Source of the DNA: Marisimplicoccus sp965655775
GTDB lineage: Bacteria; Bacteroidota; Bacteroidia; Flavobacteriales; Flavobacteriaceae
NCBI GenBank assembly: GCA_965655775.1
Contig: CBFHHV010000022.1
Location: 1-15,897, forward strand
Length of the DNA: 15,897 bases
Reading direction: 5' to 3'
Shown: positions 1 to 8,651 of the stretch, piece after piece
Layout of the letters: every line of letters starts with the position of its first letter
How positions within the stretch are numbered: the first letter of the stretch is position 1
Program-made: the position numbers and the translations under genes
The notes under the pieces: model-generated
Told to the model about the DNA's origin: nothing
The model's input: only the letters and a program-made list of their open reading frames with translations
Databases searched by the model: none

Positions 1-444
1 GAAGATCATGATGATATCCCAGAGAGCATAATAAATTTAATAATTGAAAATAATATAAATCTTATTTCAATTGGTGTTGGGCAAGATAGCGGTTCAACAA
101 TTCCAATGAAAATTAATGGTACCCTAGATTCTTACAAAAAGGATAATAACGGTGAAGTAGTTATTACTAAAAGAAATAGTGAAATTTTAAAAAAAATAGC
201 AAGTTCTTCTGGTGGAGAGTATATTGATGGAAACATAACCGAAGAAACACTAGAATCTGTTAAAGCTAAGCTTGATGAAATTGATAAATCTGAATTTGAG
301 ACTTCTCAATTTGTTGAGTATAAGCAGCAATTTCAAATTTTTATACTAATAGCCCTTTTGTTTATAATTGCGGATATTTTTATATTTCAAACTAAAACAA
401 AATGGATCCAGAATCTAAATTTATTTAATGAAAACGAGCAATAG
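1..444 (+). CDS. batB: BatB, vWA-domain membrane protein (C-terminal part only)
   Basis: The reading frame is open from the first base of the window and ends at TAG 442-444, so only the last 147 residues are seen. They begin inside a von Willebrand factor A domain: the opening EDHDD and the strand LISIGVGQ are what follows the usual SDGEDH stretch of BatA/BatB proteins. A serine- and glycine-containing helix follows, and then one hydrophobic segment at visible residues 111-130 that would anchor the protein in the inner membrane, with a short charged cytoplasmic tail. The downstream genes batC, batD and batE fix it as BatB rather than BatA. In this family the vWA domain acts in the periplasm as part of the Bat complex, whose role in stress or aerotolerance is still debated. 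An internal ATG at 106 is not the start because homology continues upstream to the edge. The 3' end overlaps batC by 17 bp. Confidence 0.9.
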   Translation, partial: EDHDDIPESIINLIIENNINLISIGVGQDSGSTIPMKINGTLDSYKKDNNGEVVITKRNSEILKKIASSSGGEYIDGNITEETLESVKAKLDEIDKSEFETSQFVEYKQQFQIFILIALLFIIADIFIFQTKTKWIQNLNLFNENEQ

Positions 445-1165
445 TTATATTATACATTTACTCTTTTTGACTTTTGCAGTCTCTCTTAACTGTCAGAGTG
501 ATCCGAATAATCGCGTATTTAAAGGTAATAAAGAATCAATTAAACAAAATTTCACTGGAGCAGAAGTTGAGTATAGAAAAGCTATATCTAAAAATGAAAA
601 TCAAACTACTGCTTCTCATAATCTTGGAAACCTTCTTTTTGAAAACAGCAATTATGATGAAGCAATTCAAGAGTACTTTAAAACTCAAAAAAATTCTCAA
701 ATAGATCTTGAGAAGCATTCTGCATTCCATAATCTAGGAAATTCATATATGAAAAAGAAAGATTATGCTCAGGCTGTGGAAGCTTATAAAAATGCTTTAA
801 GAAATAATTCAGAAGATGACGAAACTCGATACAATTATGCCCTAGCAAAAAAATTCCTAGAGGGAGATAAACGACAAAACAACCAGAATAGTGAGGATTC
901 AGAAGAAGAGAAGAATGATAAATCTGAGGATAAAAAAGAGAATGAAGATCAAGATCAAAACAGTGATCAAGATTCAGATTCAGAAAAGGAAAAACCAAAG
1001 GATCCAGAGAAAGATGAAAATCAAGATGAAGAAGGAGGCTTGTCTAAACAGCAGATGGAGAATCTGCTAGAAGCAGTTAATAATATTGAGAAAGATTTAA
1101 ATCAGAAGATAAAATCCGGTAAAAAGAAAGTTCAAACATCAAAAAAAACTGAAAAAGATTGGTAA
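428..1165 (+). CDS. batC: BatC, TPR protein with acidic disordered linker
   Basis: A 245-residue exported protein. Residues 1-22 form a signal peptide with hydrophobic core IIHLLFLTFAV; a Cys at 22 is present but the preceding residues do not fit a lipobox well. About three tetratricopeptide repeats follow at roughly 32-140 (pairs such as ASHNLGNLLFENSNYDEAI and FHNLGNSYMKKKDYAQAV). A highly acidic Asp/Glu/Lys/Asn/Gln stretch occupies 150-204 and should be disordered. The C-terminus carries the conserved BatC tail: a helix starting GLSKQQMENLLEAV and the terminal motif KTEKDW. BatC is thought to scaffold the vWA proteins BatA/B and BatD in the periplasm; that is family knowledge, not visible here. 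The start is ATG 428 inside the end of batB, giving translational coupling, and the 3' end overlaps batD by 7 bp. Confidence 0.9.
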   Translation: MKTSNSYIIHLLFLTFAVSLNCQSDPNNRVFKGNKESIKQNFTGAEVEYRKAISKNENQTTASHNLGNLLFENSNYDEAIQEYFKTQKNSQIDLEKHSAFHNLGNSYMKKKDYAQAVEAYKNALRNNSEDDETRYNYALAKKFLEGDKRQNNQNSEDSEEEKNDKSEDKKENEDQDQNSDQDSDSEKEKPKDPEKDENQDEEGGLSKQQMENLLEAVNNIEKDLNQKIKSGKKKVQTSKKTEKDW

Positions 1166-2901
1166 GAAAATTATTTACAATACTATTAATATTTAAATCA
1201 TTTATTCTCTTTTCCCAGATTAAGTTTGATGCATCTGTAAGTAAATCAAAACTTGGTCTTAATGAAAGACTTAGGATTGACTTTGTAATGAATCAAAATG
1301 GAGATAATTTTTCACCTCCAAATTTTGAAAACTTCCAGATAATTGGAGGCCCAAATCAGTCAATTAAAACTTCTTATGTAAATGGAGAAAGAAGTTTCTC
1401 AAAAACATACTCTTATTTTCTTAAACCCCTAAAAAAAGGAAATTTAAAAATAAGTCAAGCATCAATTGAGATAGATGGTGAAATATATAAGTCTCTCCCA
1501 ATTGAAGTTTTAGTTACAGATTCTGTAAGTCAAACATCTGATTCAGTAATTCAATACTACAGTGATGATGATATTGAGTTAAGGGCATTGATCTCAAAAG
1601 GATCTCCATACTTAAATGAACCAATAACAATTATTTATAAACTTTACTATAAGGCCCCGATTAATATATCTGATGCAAGAGAGACTGAAACACCTAATTA
1701 TAAAGATTTTTGGAGTCAGACAATAAAAATTCCTCAATTAAAGGTAAAGAGGGAAGTTTACAGGGGTCAAAATTATAATGTTGTAGAATGGAGGAAAGTT
1801 GTACTCTATCCTCAAAAACCAGGAGAATTAGAGATATCACCTTTATCTTTAAATTTAGTTCTTGATGTTCCTACTGATAAACGAGATTTTTTTGGTAATG
1901 TAATATACGATCAGACTTCTCAATTTATTTCAACTGGTATGAGGAAAATCAATGTAAGAGATCTTCCTGAAAATGGTAAACCAGATAGTTTTACTGGAGC
2001 AGTTGGGCAATTTGAATTTGATGTTATTTTAAATAAAAAATCCTTAAGAGCTACTGAATCATTTCAAGCAGAACTTAAAGTAAAAGGTAGTGGGAATCTC
2101 AAGTTATTTGATTTACCCAATATGTTAGTCCCAAATTCGATGGAGCTTTTTGAGCCAGAGAGAGAAGAATCAATAAATACCAATTTATCCGGTATGAGTG
2201 GTACAGTATCAAAATATTTTACTGTCATTCCTAGGTTTCAAGGAAATTTTCCTATTGAAGAAGTTGAATTTTCATATTTTGACCCAAGCACTGAAAGATA
2301 TAAAATTTTAAAGTCTCCAAGACTTACAATTGATGTCTTTGATGGTCCTACCTATAACAACTCTTCTACAACAAATGAATCAAATGTCATTACATCGGGT
2401 GATTCATTTAGATTCATCAAATTAAAAGGTAATTTAAATGAGTTTGATGATTATAAATTTTTTGAGTCAGAACTTTTTTATATTCTATCTTCTACCCCAT
2501 TTGTGCTTTCCATAGCATTTATTGCTTTTACAGCCTTTATAAGAAATAGAAAAAAGTCATATTCGGAGACAATTAAGAATGAAGAGAAAAGAATATATAA
2601 TATGATTGATTCTGCAAAAAAATTAACAAATGAAAAAAATCAATTCTATGATATAATTGAAAAATCAATTATTAAAAGCCTAATGCTGAAGTTCTCTATA
2701 AGAATGGAAAGCCTAAATAAGGAAAAAATTCAAGAGATAACTCAAAATAAGGGCTTATCTACTGAATATATTTCACAGATTATTAATCTAATTGAAAATT
2801 GTGAAAAAGCTAAATACTCAAGATCTTCTGATTCAGTTATGAATAAAGATCTAGAAAATGCAAAAAAAGTTGTTAGTATAATAATGAAGACTAAATCATG
2901 A
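1159..2901 (+). CDS. batD: BatD, oxygen-tolerance family membrane protein, TTG start
   Basis: A 580-residue BatD-family protein (BatD/oxygen-tolerance domain). A signal peptide with basic N-terminus (VRK) and core LFTILLIFKSFILFS ends near residue 20. The large periplasmic part (about 21-435) contains the recognisable family pattern: SKSKLGLNERLRI, GDNFSPPNFENF, GGPNQS, then beta-rich repeats of the type GNLKISQASIEIDG. One transmembrane helix lies at about 440-461, followed by a basic stop-transfer RNRKKS and a cytoplasmic helical tail of about 115 residues. The start must be TTG 1159: an in-frame TGA lies at 1150-1152, and any later start would lose the positive charges of the signal peptide. 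It overlaps batC by 7 bp, and its TGA overlaps the batE ATG (ATGA), so translation is coupled through the operon. Confidence 0.9.
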   Translation: MVRKLFTILLIFKSFILFSQIKFDASVSKSKLGLNERLRIDFVMNQNGDNFSPPNFENFQIIGGPNQSIKTSYVNGERSFSKTYSYFLKPLKKGNLKISQASIEIDGEIYKSLPIEVLVTDSVSQTSDSVIQYYSDDDIELRALISKGSPYLNEPITIIYKLYYKAPINISDARETETPNYKDFWSQTIKIPQLKVKREVYRGQNYNVVEWRKVVLYPQKPGELEISPLSLNLVLDVPTDKRDFFGNVIYDQTSQFISTGMRKINVRDLPENGKPDSFTGAVGQFEFDVILNKKSLRATESFQAELKVKGSGNLKLFDLPNMLVPNSMELFEPEREESINTNLSGMSGTVSKYFTVIPRFQGNFPIEEVEFSYFDPSTERYKILKSPRLTIDVFDGPTYNNSSTTNESNVITSGDSFRFIKLKGNLNEFDDYKFFESELFYILSSTPFVLSIAFIAFTAFIRNRKKSYSETIKNEEKRIYNMIDSAKKLTNEKNQFYDIIEKSIIKSLMLKFSIRMESLNKEKIQEITQNKGLSTEYISQIINLIENCEKAKYSRSSDSVMNKDLENAKKVVSIIMKTKS

Positions 2902-3641
2902 AAATATTTTTAATAATCTTATCGATACTTCTTTCAAATAATCAACAAGTAGATGAAATTTTCAAACAATCAAATGATTATTACACTGATGGAGATTATG
3001 AGGCTGCAGTTGATGGATATCTCGAAATTATCAACTCTGGTTTTGAGAGTGCTGAATTATACTTCAATATTGGTAATTCTTTTTATAAGTTAAATAATAT
3101 TCCAGAGAGCAATTTTTACTTTGAAAAAGCTTTAGCTCTATCTCCAAATGATACAGATATAATAACCAATCTATCATTTGCTCAAAATTTAAGAATTGAT
3201 AAAATAGAGAACCTTCCGATAACTCAAATTCAAAATATTAAGATTTCTGCTCTTGACTTATTCTCAGAGAAAGGCTGGGCATATTCTTTTGTAATTTTAG
3301 TTTGGCTTTTTTGTATTTCATTGATACTATATATGCTTCTGAAAGATTCTAGGCTAAAGAGAACCTTTTTTACTCTATCAATATTTATTGCATTAATCTC
3401 ACTATCATCACTGTACCTTAATTATGAAAAGAAAGAACTGATCAACATTAAATTCGCAATTATTTTTGATAAGGAAGTCGAAGTCTGGTCAGAACCAAAT
3501 AAAATTTCTGAATTGAAATTTCTCCTTCATGAAGGAACAAAAGTCAAACAAGTAGACTTAATTGAAGATTGGGTTAACATTCAACTAGATAACGGAACCT
3601 TGGGCTGGATTGAAGTCTCAAGTTTAAGATTTTTAAATTAA
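2898..3641 (+). CDS. batE: BatE, TPR and SH3 membrane protein
   Basis: A 247-residue protein with the usual BatE layout. A short signal or anchor segment (1-14) is followed by TPR repeats at about 20-95 (SNDYYTDGDYEAAVDGYLEI and LYFNIGNSFYKLNN). Two transmembrane helices lie at about 128-148 and 155-175. A bacterial SH3-like domain occupies about 190-245, with the pattern VEVWSEPN, LHEGTKVKQ, DWVNIQLDNG and GWIEVSSLR. In the family it is the last bat gene and is thought to help assemble or sense the periplasmic Bat complex; no enzymatic activity is known. The ATG at 2898 lies in the ATGA overlap with the batD stop. The last 9 bp overlap the end of the convergent cvpA-like gene, so there is no separate terminator. 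Confidence 0.88.
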   Translation: MKIFLIILSILLSNNQQVDEIFKQSNDYYTDGDYEAAVDGYLEIINSGFESAELYFNIGNSFYKLNNIPESNFYFEKALALSPNDTDIITNLSFAQNLRIDKIENLPITQIQNIKISALDLFSEKGWAYSFVILVWLFCISLILYMLLKDSRLKRTFFTLSIFIALISLSSLYLNYEKKELINIKFAIIFDKEVEVWSEPNKISELKFLLHEGTKVKQVDLIEDWVNIQLDNGTLGWIEVSSLRFLN

Positions 3642-4130
3642 TTTTTCTGAATAAATTTCTTGGCTTAGTTCAAATGAATTAAATAGAATTTCAGAGAGAA
3701 TATGTAATTGAATAATTATTGATGATTCTGAAATTACATTGTTAGATAAGAGATTTAAAGAAAATATAATTTTTACAATAATTAAGAGTATTAAAAGTAA
3801 TTTCAATCCCCCAAAAACACCTCCTAATAAACTATTTAGAAGCCCTAAATAGACAACCTTTGCTAATTTTGTAAATCCTTTTGCAACATATATGATAAGC
3901 ACATAGCTTAAAATAAAAATTAAAATAAAACAGATAGTATTTATAAAATCAATATTAGTGCTAGTATAAGAAGACACTTTTTCTGATAATACATTATCAA
4001 AATTACCTGCAATAAAAAAAGCAATGAATATTCCAAAAAAACCTGATAATTCTATAATTAACCCTTTTGAATATCCTCTAATTATTCCAAATCCAATTAT
4101 TGCAATTATTATTAAATCAATTAAATTCAT
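3633..4130 (-). CDS. cvpA: CvpA-family inner-membrane protein
   Basis: A 165-residue hydrophobic protein of the CvpA (colicin V production) family. It starts MNLIDLIIIAIIGFGIIRGY and continues with SKGLIIELSGFFGIF, the family's hallmark N-terminal hairpin. Four predicted membrane segments lie at about 2-19, 24-42, 62-84 and 100-127, with a Gly-rich turn (LNSLLGGVFGG) before the last one. The C-terminal 35 residues are soluble and variable. CvpA homologues are widely kept and linked to envelope homeostasis, but their molecular activity is not settled. The gene is transcribed away from pheS across a 68-bp shared upstream region and converges on batE, where the two coding regions overlap by 9 bp at their stops. 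No clear TAnnTTTG box is seen on its strand. Confidence 0.85.
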   Translation of the reverse strand: MNLIDLIIIAIIGFGIIRGYSKGLIIELSGFFGIFIAFFIAGNFDNVLSEKVSSYTSTNIDFINTICFILIFILSYVLIIYVAKGFTKLAKVVYLGLLNSLLGGVFGGLKLLLILLIIVKIIFSLNLLSNNVISESSIIIQLHILSEILFNSFELSQEIYSEKLI

Positions 4131-4141
4131 AAAACTTAATT

Positions 4142-4149
4142 TATATTTG
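4142..4149 (+). promoter_or_regulatory. Candidate -7 box of a pheS promoter (Bacteroidota type)
   Basis: TATATTTG at this position matches the Bacteroidota primary-sigma -7 consensus TAnnTTTG. It lies 49 bp before the pheS ATG in the 68-bp cvpA/pheS divergent gap. No TTG -33 element is found about 19 bp upstream, so the assignment is tentative. One such match by chance in this AT-rich gap is not negligible. Confidence 0.4.
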
Positions 4150-4198
4150 CAATATACATAAGGTTAATTATAGACTTTTAATTTTCTTAAAAAAAATA

Positions 4199-5203
4199 AT
4201 GATAAAAAAACTAGAGGAATATATTTCATACATAAACAATTTTGATTCACAAGACATAGATGAGATTGAATCTATGAAAATAAAGTTTCTTGGTAGAAAA
4301 GGCTTAATCAATGAATTATTCACAGGTTTTAAGAATGTCCCTGCTGATCAAAAAAAAGAATATGGTCAAAAAATTAATGATTTAAAAAATCTAGCATCAG
4401 ATAAATATGAAAAATTGAAATTAGGAATAAAAAAGTCAAGTAAATTAATAACTGAGGATTACACTAAACCTGGCTTTCCAATTTCATCAGGCTCACTTCA
4501 CCCCATAACATTAATCAAAAATAGAATTATTGATATTTTTTCTAAAGTTGGTTTTGAATTATCAGAAGGACCTGAGATAGAAGACGATTGGCATAATTTT
4601 ACAGCTCTCAATTTACCAAAAGATCACCCTGCTAGAGATATGCAAGACACTTTTTTTATCCAACAGGATCCGGATATTTTATTACGAACTCATACTTCAT
4701 CTGTTCAGGTAAGATACCTAGAAGATAATCCTCCTCCACTAAAGATTATATCTCCTGGAAGAGTATACCGAAACGAGGCAATGTCATCTAGATCACATTG
4801 TATATTCCATCAAATAGAAGGAATATATGTCGACGAAAATGTTTCTTTTGCTGATTTAAAACAAATGATACTCTATTTTACAAAATCTATGTTTGGTAAA
4901 TCAAAATTAAGATTTAGACCTTCATTCTTCCCCTTTACTGAACCTAGTGCTGAAGTAGATATATATTGGGGATTAGAGACTGAAACTGATTACAGAATTA
5001 CAAAAGGGACTGGATGGCTTGAAATTATGGGCTGTGGAATGGTTGACCCAAATGTTCTACAAAATTGTAATATTGACTCAGAAAAATACACTGGATATGC
5101 TTTTGGGTTAGGCATTGAAAGAATAGCAATGTTAATTTATCAAATACCAGATATAAGGCTATTTTTCGAAAATGACGTTAGGTTTCTTAACCAGTTTAAG
5201 TAG
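4199..5203 (+). CDS. pheS: Phenylalanine-tRNA ligase alpha subunit
   Basis: A 334-residue catalytic alpha subunit of phenylalanyl-tRNA synthetase, which charges tRNA-Phe as an alpha2-beta2 complex with PheT in the cytoplasm. Residues 1-90 form the N-terminal coiled-coil arm that contacts tRNA (LGRKGLINELFTGFKNVPAD is typical). The class II synthetase core begins at about 100 (HPITLIKNRI, motif 1 region). Motif 2 is at 187-206 with GRVYRNE and the following SHCIFHQIEG. Motif 3 is GLGIER at 303-308, preceded by the phenylalanine-pocket Ala in YAFG. Length fits the family (about 330-340). ATG 4199 lies 68 bp after the divergent cvpA start. pheT is not next to it: the following gene is convergent, so the two subunits are unlinked here. 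Confidence 0.97.
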   Translation: MIKKLEEYISYINNFDSQDIDEIESMKIKFLGRKGLINELFTGFKNVPADQKKEYGQKINDLKNLASDKYEKLKLGIKKSSKLITEDYTKPGFPISSGSLHPITLIKNRIIDIFSKVGFELSEGPEIEDDWHNFTALNLPKDHPARDMQDTFFIQQDPDILLRTHTSSVQVRYLEDNPPPLKIISPGRVYRNEAMSSRSHCIFHQIEGIYVDENVSFADLKQMILYFTKSMFGKSKLRFRPSFFPFTEPSAEVDIYWGLETETDYRITKGTGWLEIMGCGMVDPNVLQNCNIDSEKYTGYAFGLGIERIAMLIYQIPDIRLFFENDVRFLNQFK

Positions 5204-5208
5204 AACTA

Positions 5209-6747
5209 CTAGTTAATATCAAATTTTATTCCCTGCGCTAATGGTAGTTCAGATGAAAAATTAATTGTATTAGTCTGCCTTCTCATGTATACTTTCCAAG
5301 CATCAGAGCCACTTTCTCTTCCACCACCAGTATCTTTTTCACCACCAAATGCACCTCCAATTTCAGCTCCAGATGTACCAATATTAACATTGGCAATTCC
5401 ACAATCACTTCCCCAATGAGAGAGAAATAATTCTGCTTCCTTTAAATTGTTGGTCATAATTGCAGATGATAATCCCTGATCAACTTCATTTTGAATATCT
5501 ATTGCGTTTTGAATATCTCCTTTATATTTTATAAGATATAATATTGGAGCAAATGTTTCTTGATGAACAATTTCAAGAGAATGATTAACTTCAGCAATTG
5601 CAGGTTTTACATAACAACCACTAGAATATTCTTCTCCATTAAGAGTCCCACCTTTAACCAACCAACTACCTCCTTGCTCATCTACCTTAAAAATAGTACT
5701 CTTGTATGCTTCGACAGCATTAATATCAATAAGTGGTCCCACATGATTATTCGAATCAAGAGGATCTCCAATTTTAATTTGATTATAAGCTTTTACTAAT
5801 GAATCTTTTACATTCTCATAGACATCTTCATGGACAATTAGACGTCTTGTTGAAGTACATCGCTGTCCACATGTACCAACTGCACCAAATACTGTACCCA
5901 TGATTGTCATTTTTAAATCTGCATCTTGGGAAACAATTATTGCATTATTACCTCCTAATTCAAGTAATGTTTTTCCTAATCTTGCACCAACTTTTTCAGC
6001 AACTATTTTTCCCATCCTTGTTGAACCAGTTGCAGACACAAGCGGAATATCTTTACACTGAGATAGCATCTCACCAATTTTATAATCACCATTTATAAGA
6101 CATGAGACTCCTTCAGTAATATTATTCTCTTTGAAAACTTCCCCAATAATTTTTTGACATACTAGACTACATAATGGTGTTTTTTCACTAGGTTTCCATA
6201 TTGTTACGTTTCCACAAACCCATGCAAGCGCTACATTCCAGCTCCAAACTGCTACTGGAAAATTAAATGCGGAAATTATTCCCACTATTCCTAAAGGATG
6301 ATACTGCTCATACATTCTATGAGTTGGCCTTTCAGAATGCATTGTAAATCCATGCAATTGCCTTGATAGTCCTACAGCAAAATCACAGATGTCAATCATT
6401 TCTTGAACTTCTCCAAGTCCCTCTTGATACGATTTCCCCATTTCATATGATACAAGAGTTCCTAAAAGTTCTTTTTCCTCTCTTAATTTATTTCCAAATT
6501 GACGAACTAGCTCGCCTCTTTTAGGTGCAGGTATTTGCCTGAACTCTTTGAATGCTTTTTTGGAATTTTTAATTATCTCATCAAAGTCAGTTCTTGAACC
6601 AGATTTTATTGTTCCAATTAATTTACCATCTACTGGAGAAAAGCTTTCAATTTTTTCTCCTGAACCAAACCAATTATTTCCAGTAGAGCATCCATTGATT
6701 GATCCATTTAATTCATATTTATTTAATAATTGATCTATGTTTTTCAT
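5209..6747 (-). CDS. ALDH7-type aldehyde dehydrogenase (piperideine-6-carboxylate / aminoadipate semialdehyde dehydrogenase-like)
   Basis: A 512-residue NAD(P)+-dependent aldehyde dehydrogenase. The fold markers are all present: SAFNFP with the oxyanion Asn 162, the cofactor Lys 185 in WKPSEKT, the glycine motif SATGSTRMG, the general base Glu 263 in LLELGGN, and the nucleophile Cys 297 in GQRCTST. The antiquitin/ALDH7 subgroup is indicated by FGAVGTCGQRC, GAEIGGAFGGEKDTGGGRES and MRRQTNT near the end. Members of this subgroup oxidise alpha-aminoadipate semialdehyde in lysine breakdown, but some detoxify other aldehydes or make betaine, so the substrate is inferred. No lysine aminotransferase gene lies in the window. 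The gene begins only 2 bp after the pyk stop, making it the last gene of the acpP-fabF-pyk run. It converges on pheS with a 5-bp gap. Confidence 0.88.
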   Translation of the reverse strand: MKNIDQLLNKYELNGSINGCSTGNNWFGSGEKIESFSPVDGKLIGTIKSGSRTDFDEIIKNSKKAFKEFRQIPAPKRGELVRQFGNKLREEKELLGTLVSYEMGKSYQEGLGEVQEMIDICDFAVGLSRQLHGFTMHSERPTHRMYEQYHPLGIVGIISAFNFPVAVWSWNVALAWVCGNVTIWKPSEKTPLCSLVCQKIIGEVFKENNITEGVSCLINGDYKIGEMLSQCKDIPLVSATGSTRMGKIVAEKVGARLGKTLLELGGNNAIIVSQDADLKMTIMGTVFGAVGTCGQRCTSTRRLIVHEDVYENVKDSLVKAYNQIKIGDPLDSNNHVGPLIDINAVEAYKSTIFKVDEQGGSWLVKGGTLNGEEYSSGCYVKPAIAEVNHSLEIVHQETFAPILYLIKYKGDIQNAIDIQNEVDQGLSSAIMTNNLKEAELFLSHWGSDCGIANVNIGTSGAEIGGAFGGEKDTGGGRESGSDAWKVYMRRQTNTINFSSELPLAQGIKFDIN

Positions 6748-6749
6748 AT

Positions 6750-8180
6750 TCAGATTTTTGAAACTCTAAGTGTATTAACCATACCTTTTTTATCAATTGG
6801 CATAGAAGTTAAATTAATTACTTTATCGTCTTTTTGTAGATAATTATTTTCAACAGCAATTCTATTTATTTCCTCAACTGTCCTGTCTGTGCTTTCTATT
6901 CCATCATAAAAAAATGCTTTCACACCCCATAAAAGGTTAAGTTGTGTTAGAATTTTTTTATTTGATGTAAATACCAACACATGTGTCTTAGGTCTCCAAG
7001 AAGATATTTGATATGCCGTATAGCCACTATTTGTTAATGTACTTATTGCCTTAGCATTAGTATCATTAGCAACTTTTGCGGCATAATAGCAAACAGATTT
7101 TGTTATAAATCTTTCAGAGTCATAGTCTCTAGGATGTTTATGTTTAAGTGTAATTAAACTTGAATTTTCAACCTTACCGATAATTTTTGAAATTGTTTGA
7201 ACAACTTCTATTGGATGTCTTCCTACGGAAGTTTCTCCTGATAGCATAACTGCATCTGCTCCATCCATTACAGAATTTGCAACATCATTGACTTCAGCTC
7301 TGTTTGGATTTAGACTTTCCATCATGCTCTCCATCATTTGAGTTGCAATTATTACAGGTATTCTTGCTTTTTTTGCCTTATCCACAAGTTTTTTTTGGAT
7401 CAATGGTACTTCTGCAGGATTAATCTCTACTCCAAGATCTCCTCTAGCGACCATAATTCCACTTGCGTGTTTCATTATATCATCAATATTTTTAACTCCC
7501 TCAGGCTTTTCAATCTTTGCGATCACAGGGATTCTATGATCTGTATTTTCTTCTACAAGGTTAATTAATGATTTTATGTCTGATTCATGTCTTACAAATG
7601 AAAGAGCAATCCAGTCAACACTCTGTTCAATCGAAAATATAGCATCTTTTATGTCCTTATCTGTAAGTGCTGGTTGAGAAATATTTGTGTTAGGAAGGTT
7701 AAAACCCTTTCGTGAAGATAAATCCCCACCTTGAACTACTTCAGCCGAAATCTTATTCTTCTTATTAGTTTTGAGAATTTTAAGTATTATCTTCCCATCA
7801 TCAATCAATATTTTTTCTCCTACATTAACATCACTTGGTAAGCTTTTATAGTCAACATAAATCTTATTTTCATCTCCAACGAATTCTTTGCCAGTTTCAA
7901 TTTCAATTTTATCTCCATCACCCAGAGATGTATTAGCCTTAATTTCACCAATTCTAAGTTTTGGTCCTTGAAGATCAGCAAGTATTGAAGTGTTAGTATT
8001 TAACTCTTCATTAATTTTTCTTATCACATTGATAAGTGACTTGGCCTCTTTATGAGTAGAGTGAGAAAAGTTAATCCTTAATACATCCGCACCTTCTTTA
8101 ATTAGCATCTCAATATTATCTTCAGATGATGATGATGGGCCTAATGTAGCAATGATTTTCGTTTTTTTGATTCTCCTCAT
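6750..8180 (-). CDS. pyk: Pyruvate kinase
   Basis: A 476-residue pyruvate kinase, converting phosphoenolpyruvate and ADP to pyruvate and ATP at the end of glycolysis. The N-terminal KTKIIATLGPSS, the ADLQGPKLRIG strand and the lid-type B domain (about 75-170) are present. The active-site signature is IAKIEKPEGVKNID around Lys 222 and Glu 224. The metal/phosphate region ARGDLGVE (Asp 248) and the loop ATQMMESM are intact. The C-terminal allosteric domain runs from about 345 to the end. Length is normal for bacterial enzymes without an extra C-terminal domain. Its ATG overlaps the stop of the upstream IPExxxVDY gene (ATGA), and its stop lies 2 bp before the ALDH start, so it is co-transcribed. 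Confidence 0.97.
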   Translation of the reverse strand: MRRIKKTKIIATLGPSSSSEDNIEMLIKEGADVLRINFSHSTHKEAKSLINVIRKINEELNTNTSILADLQGPKLRIGEIKANTSLGDGDKIEIETGKEFVGDENKIYVDYKSLPSDVNVGEKILIDDGKIILKILKTNKKNKISAEVVQGGDLSSRKGFNLPNTNISQPALTDKDIKDAIFSIEQSVDWIALSFVRHESDIKSLINLVEENTDHRIPVIAKIEKPEGVKNIDDIMKHASGIMVARGDLGVEINPAEVPLIQKKLVDKAKKARIPVIIATQMMESMMESLNPNRAEVNDVANSVMDGADAVMLSGETSVGRHPIEVVQTISKIIGKVENSSLITLKHKHPRDYDSERFITKSVCYYAAKVANDTNAKAISTLTNSGYTAYQISSWRPKTHVLVFTSNKKILTQLNLLWGVKAFFYDGIESTDRTVEEINRIAVENNYLQKDDKVINLTSMPIDKKGMVNTLRVSKI

Positions 8181-8635
8181 AAGTCAAAATTAAATTTTTG
8201 CGGAAGTTCGCTATTTGGTATCCGATAAATAAGTGAAATGTTCTGAATATTTGACATCTTTTCAATCAAATTTGATGTTGAAAAAAAACAATTTTGTTTA
8301 ATAAAGAAATCAACTTCTTTATGTGATTCTATCAAAGATAACTCTTTTGAAATTGACAAACTAAAAAGAGAATCCTTTAGTCCAGAATCTTTATCTTCAA
8401 CCATAAACTTATTTTCAAAAAGCTCAAAGCTTATCCCTTTTTTTTCATTTTTCCAGTTGAAAAGGGGTATCATAAATTTATGATCTACTTTTAAATCATC
8501 ATTTGATCTAACAAACTCAGTAAAACAGTACTTATTAAGTTGATATACAAGTGAGAAAATTGATATGTTAGAATGAATTGCTATTAGCTTGTAGTTCTCA
8601 ATATGGGATAAATCTAATTTAAATACTTTTTTGAT
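8177..8635 (-). CDS. IPExxxVDY-family protein, no standard start codon
   Basis: A small Bacteroidota protein of unknown function. The part after ATG 8473 is only 98 residues, but the same frame stays open upstream to a TAG at 8657-8659. The 54 codons from 8635 to 8474 read as the conserved family N-terminus: KKVFKLDLSHIENYKLIAIH, then FSLVYQLNKYCF. The family signature is present in degenerate form at residues 102-110 (I-E-S-H-K-E-V-D-F), and the C-terminal pattern ISLIYRIPNSELPQKFN also fits. No ATG, GTG or TTG exists between the TAG and the conserved part. I place the start at ATC 8635 (152 residues, family-like length). ATT 8656, which overlaps the fabF stop, is the alternative (159 residues). 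The gene could also be mis-sequenced or decaying. It sits between fabF and pyk and overlaps pyk by ATGA. Confidence 0.75.
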   Translation of the reverse strand: MKKVFKLDLSHIENYKLIAIHSNISIFSLVYQLNKYCFTEFVRSNDDLKVDHKFMIPLFNWKNEKKGISFELFENKFMVEDKDSGLKDSLFSLSISKELSLIESHKEVDFFIKQNCFFSTSNLIEKMSNIQNISLIYRIPNSELPQKFNFDL

Positions 8636-8651
8636 ACTACTGGGATTTTTT

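Noticed and set aside
428..496. BatC as a lipoprotein anchored through Cys 22
   Set aside because: Residues before the Cys (S-L-N) do not fit a lipobox, which wants Leu at -3 and a small residue at -1; an ordinary signal peptide is more likely.
678..998. Open frame on the minus strand across batC
   Set aside because: It arises from the purine-rich low-complexity codons of batC on the other strand and has no family resemblance.
5560..6733. Open frames on the plus strand across the ALDH gene
   Set aside because: They are shadows of the strongly supported minus-strand ALDH and show no recognisable protein features.
8177..8473. IPExxxVDY protein starting at ATG 8473 (98 residues)
   Set aside because: The in-frame sequence upstream encodes the conserved N-terminal part of the family, so this start would remove about a third of the protein.
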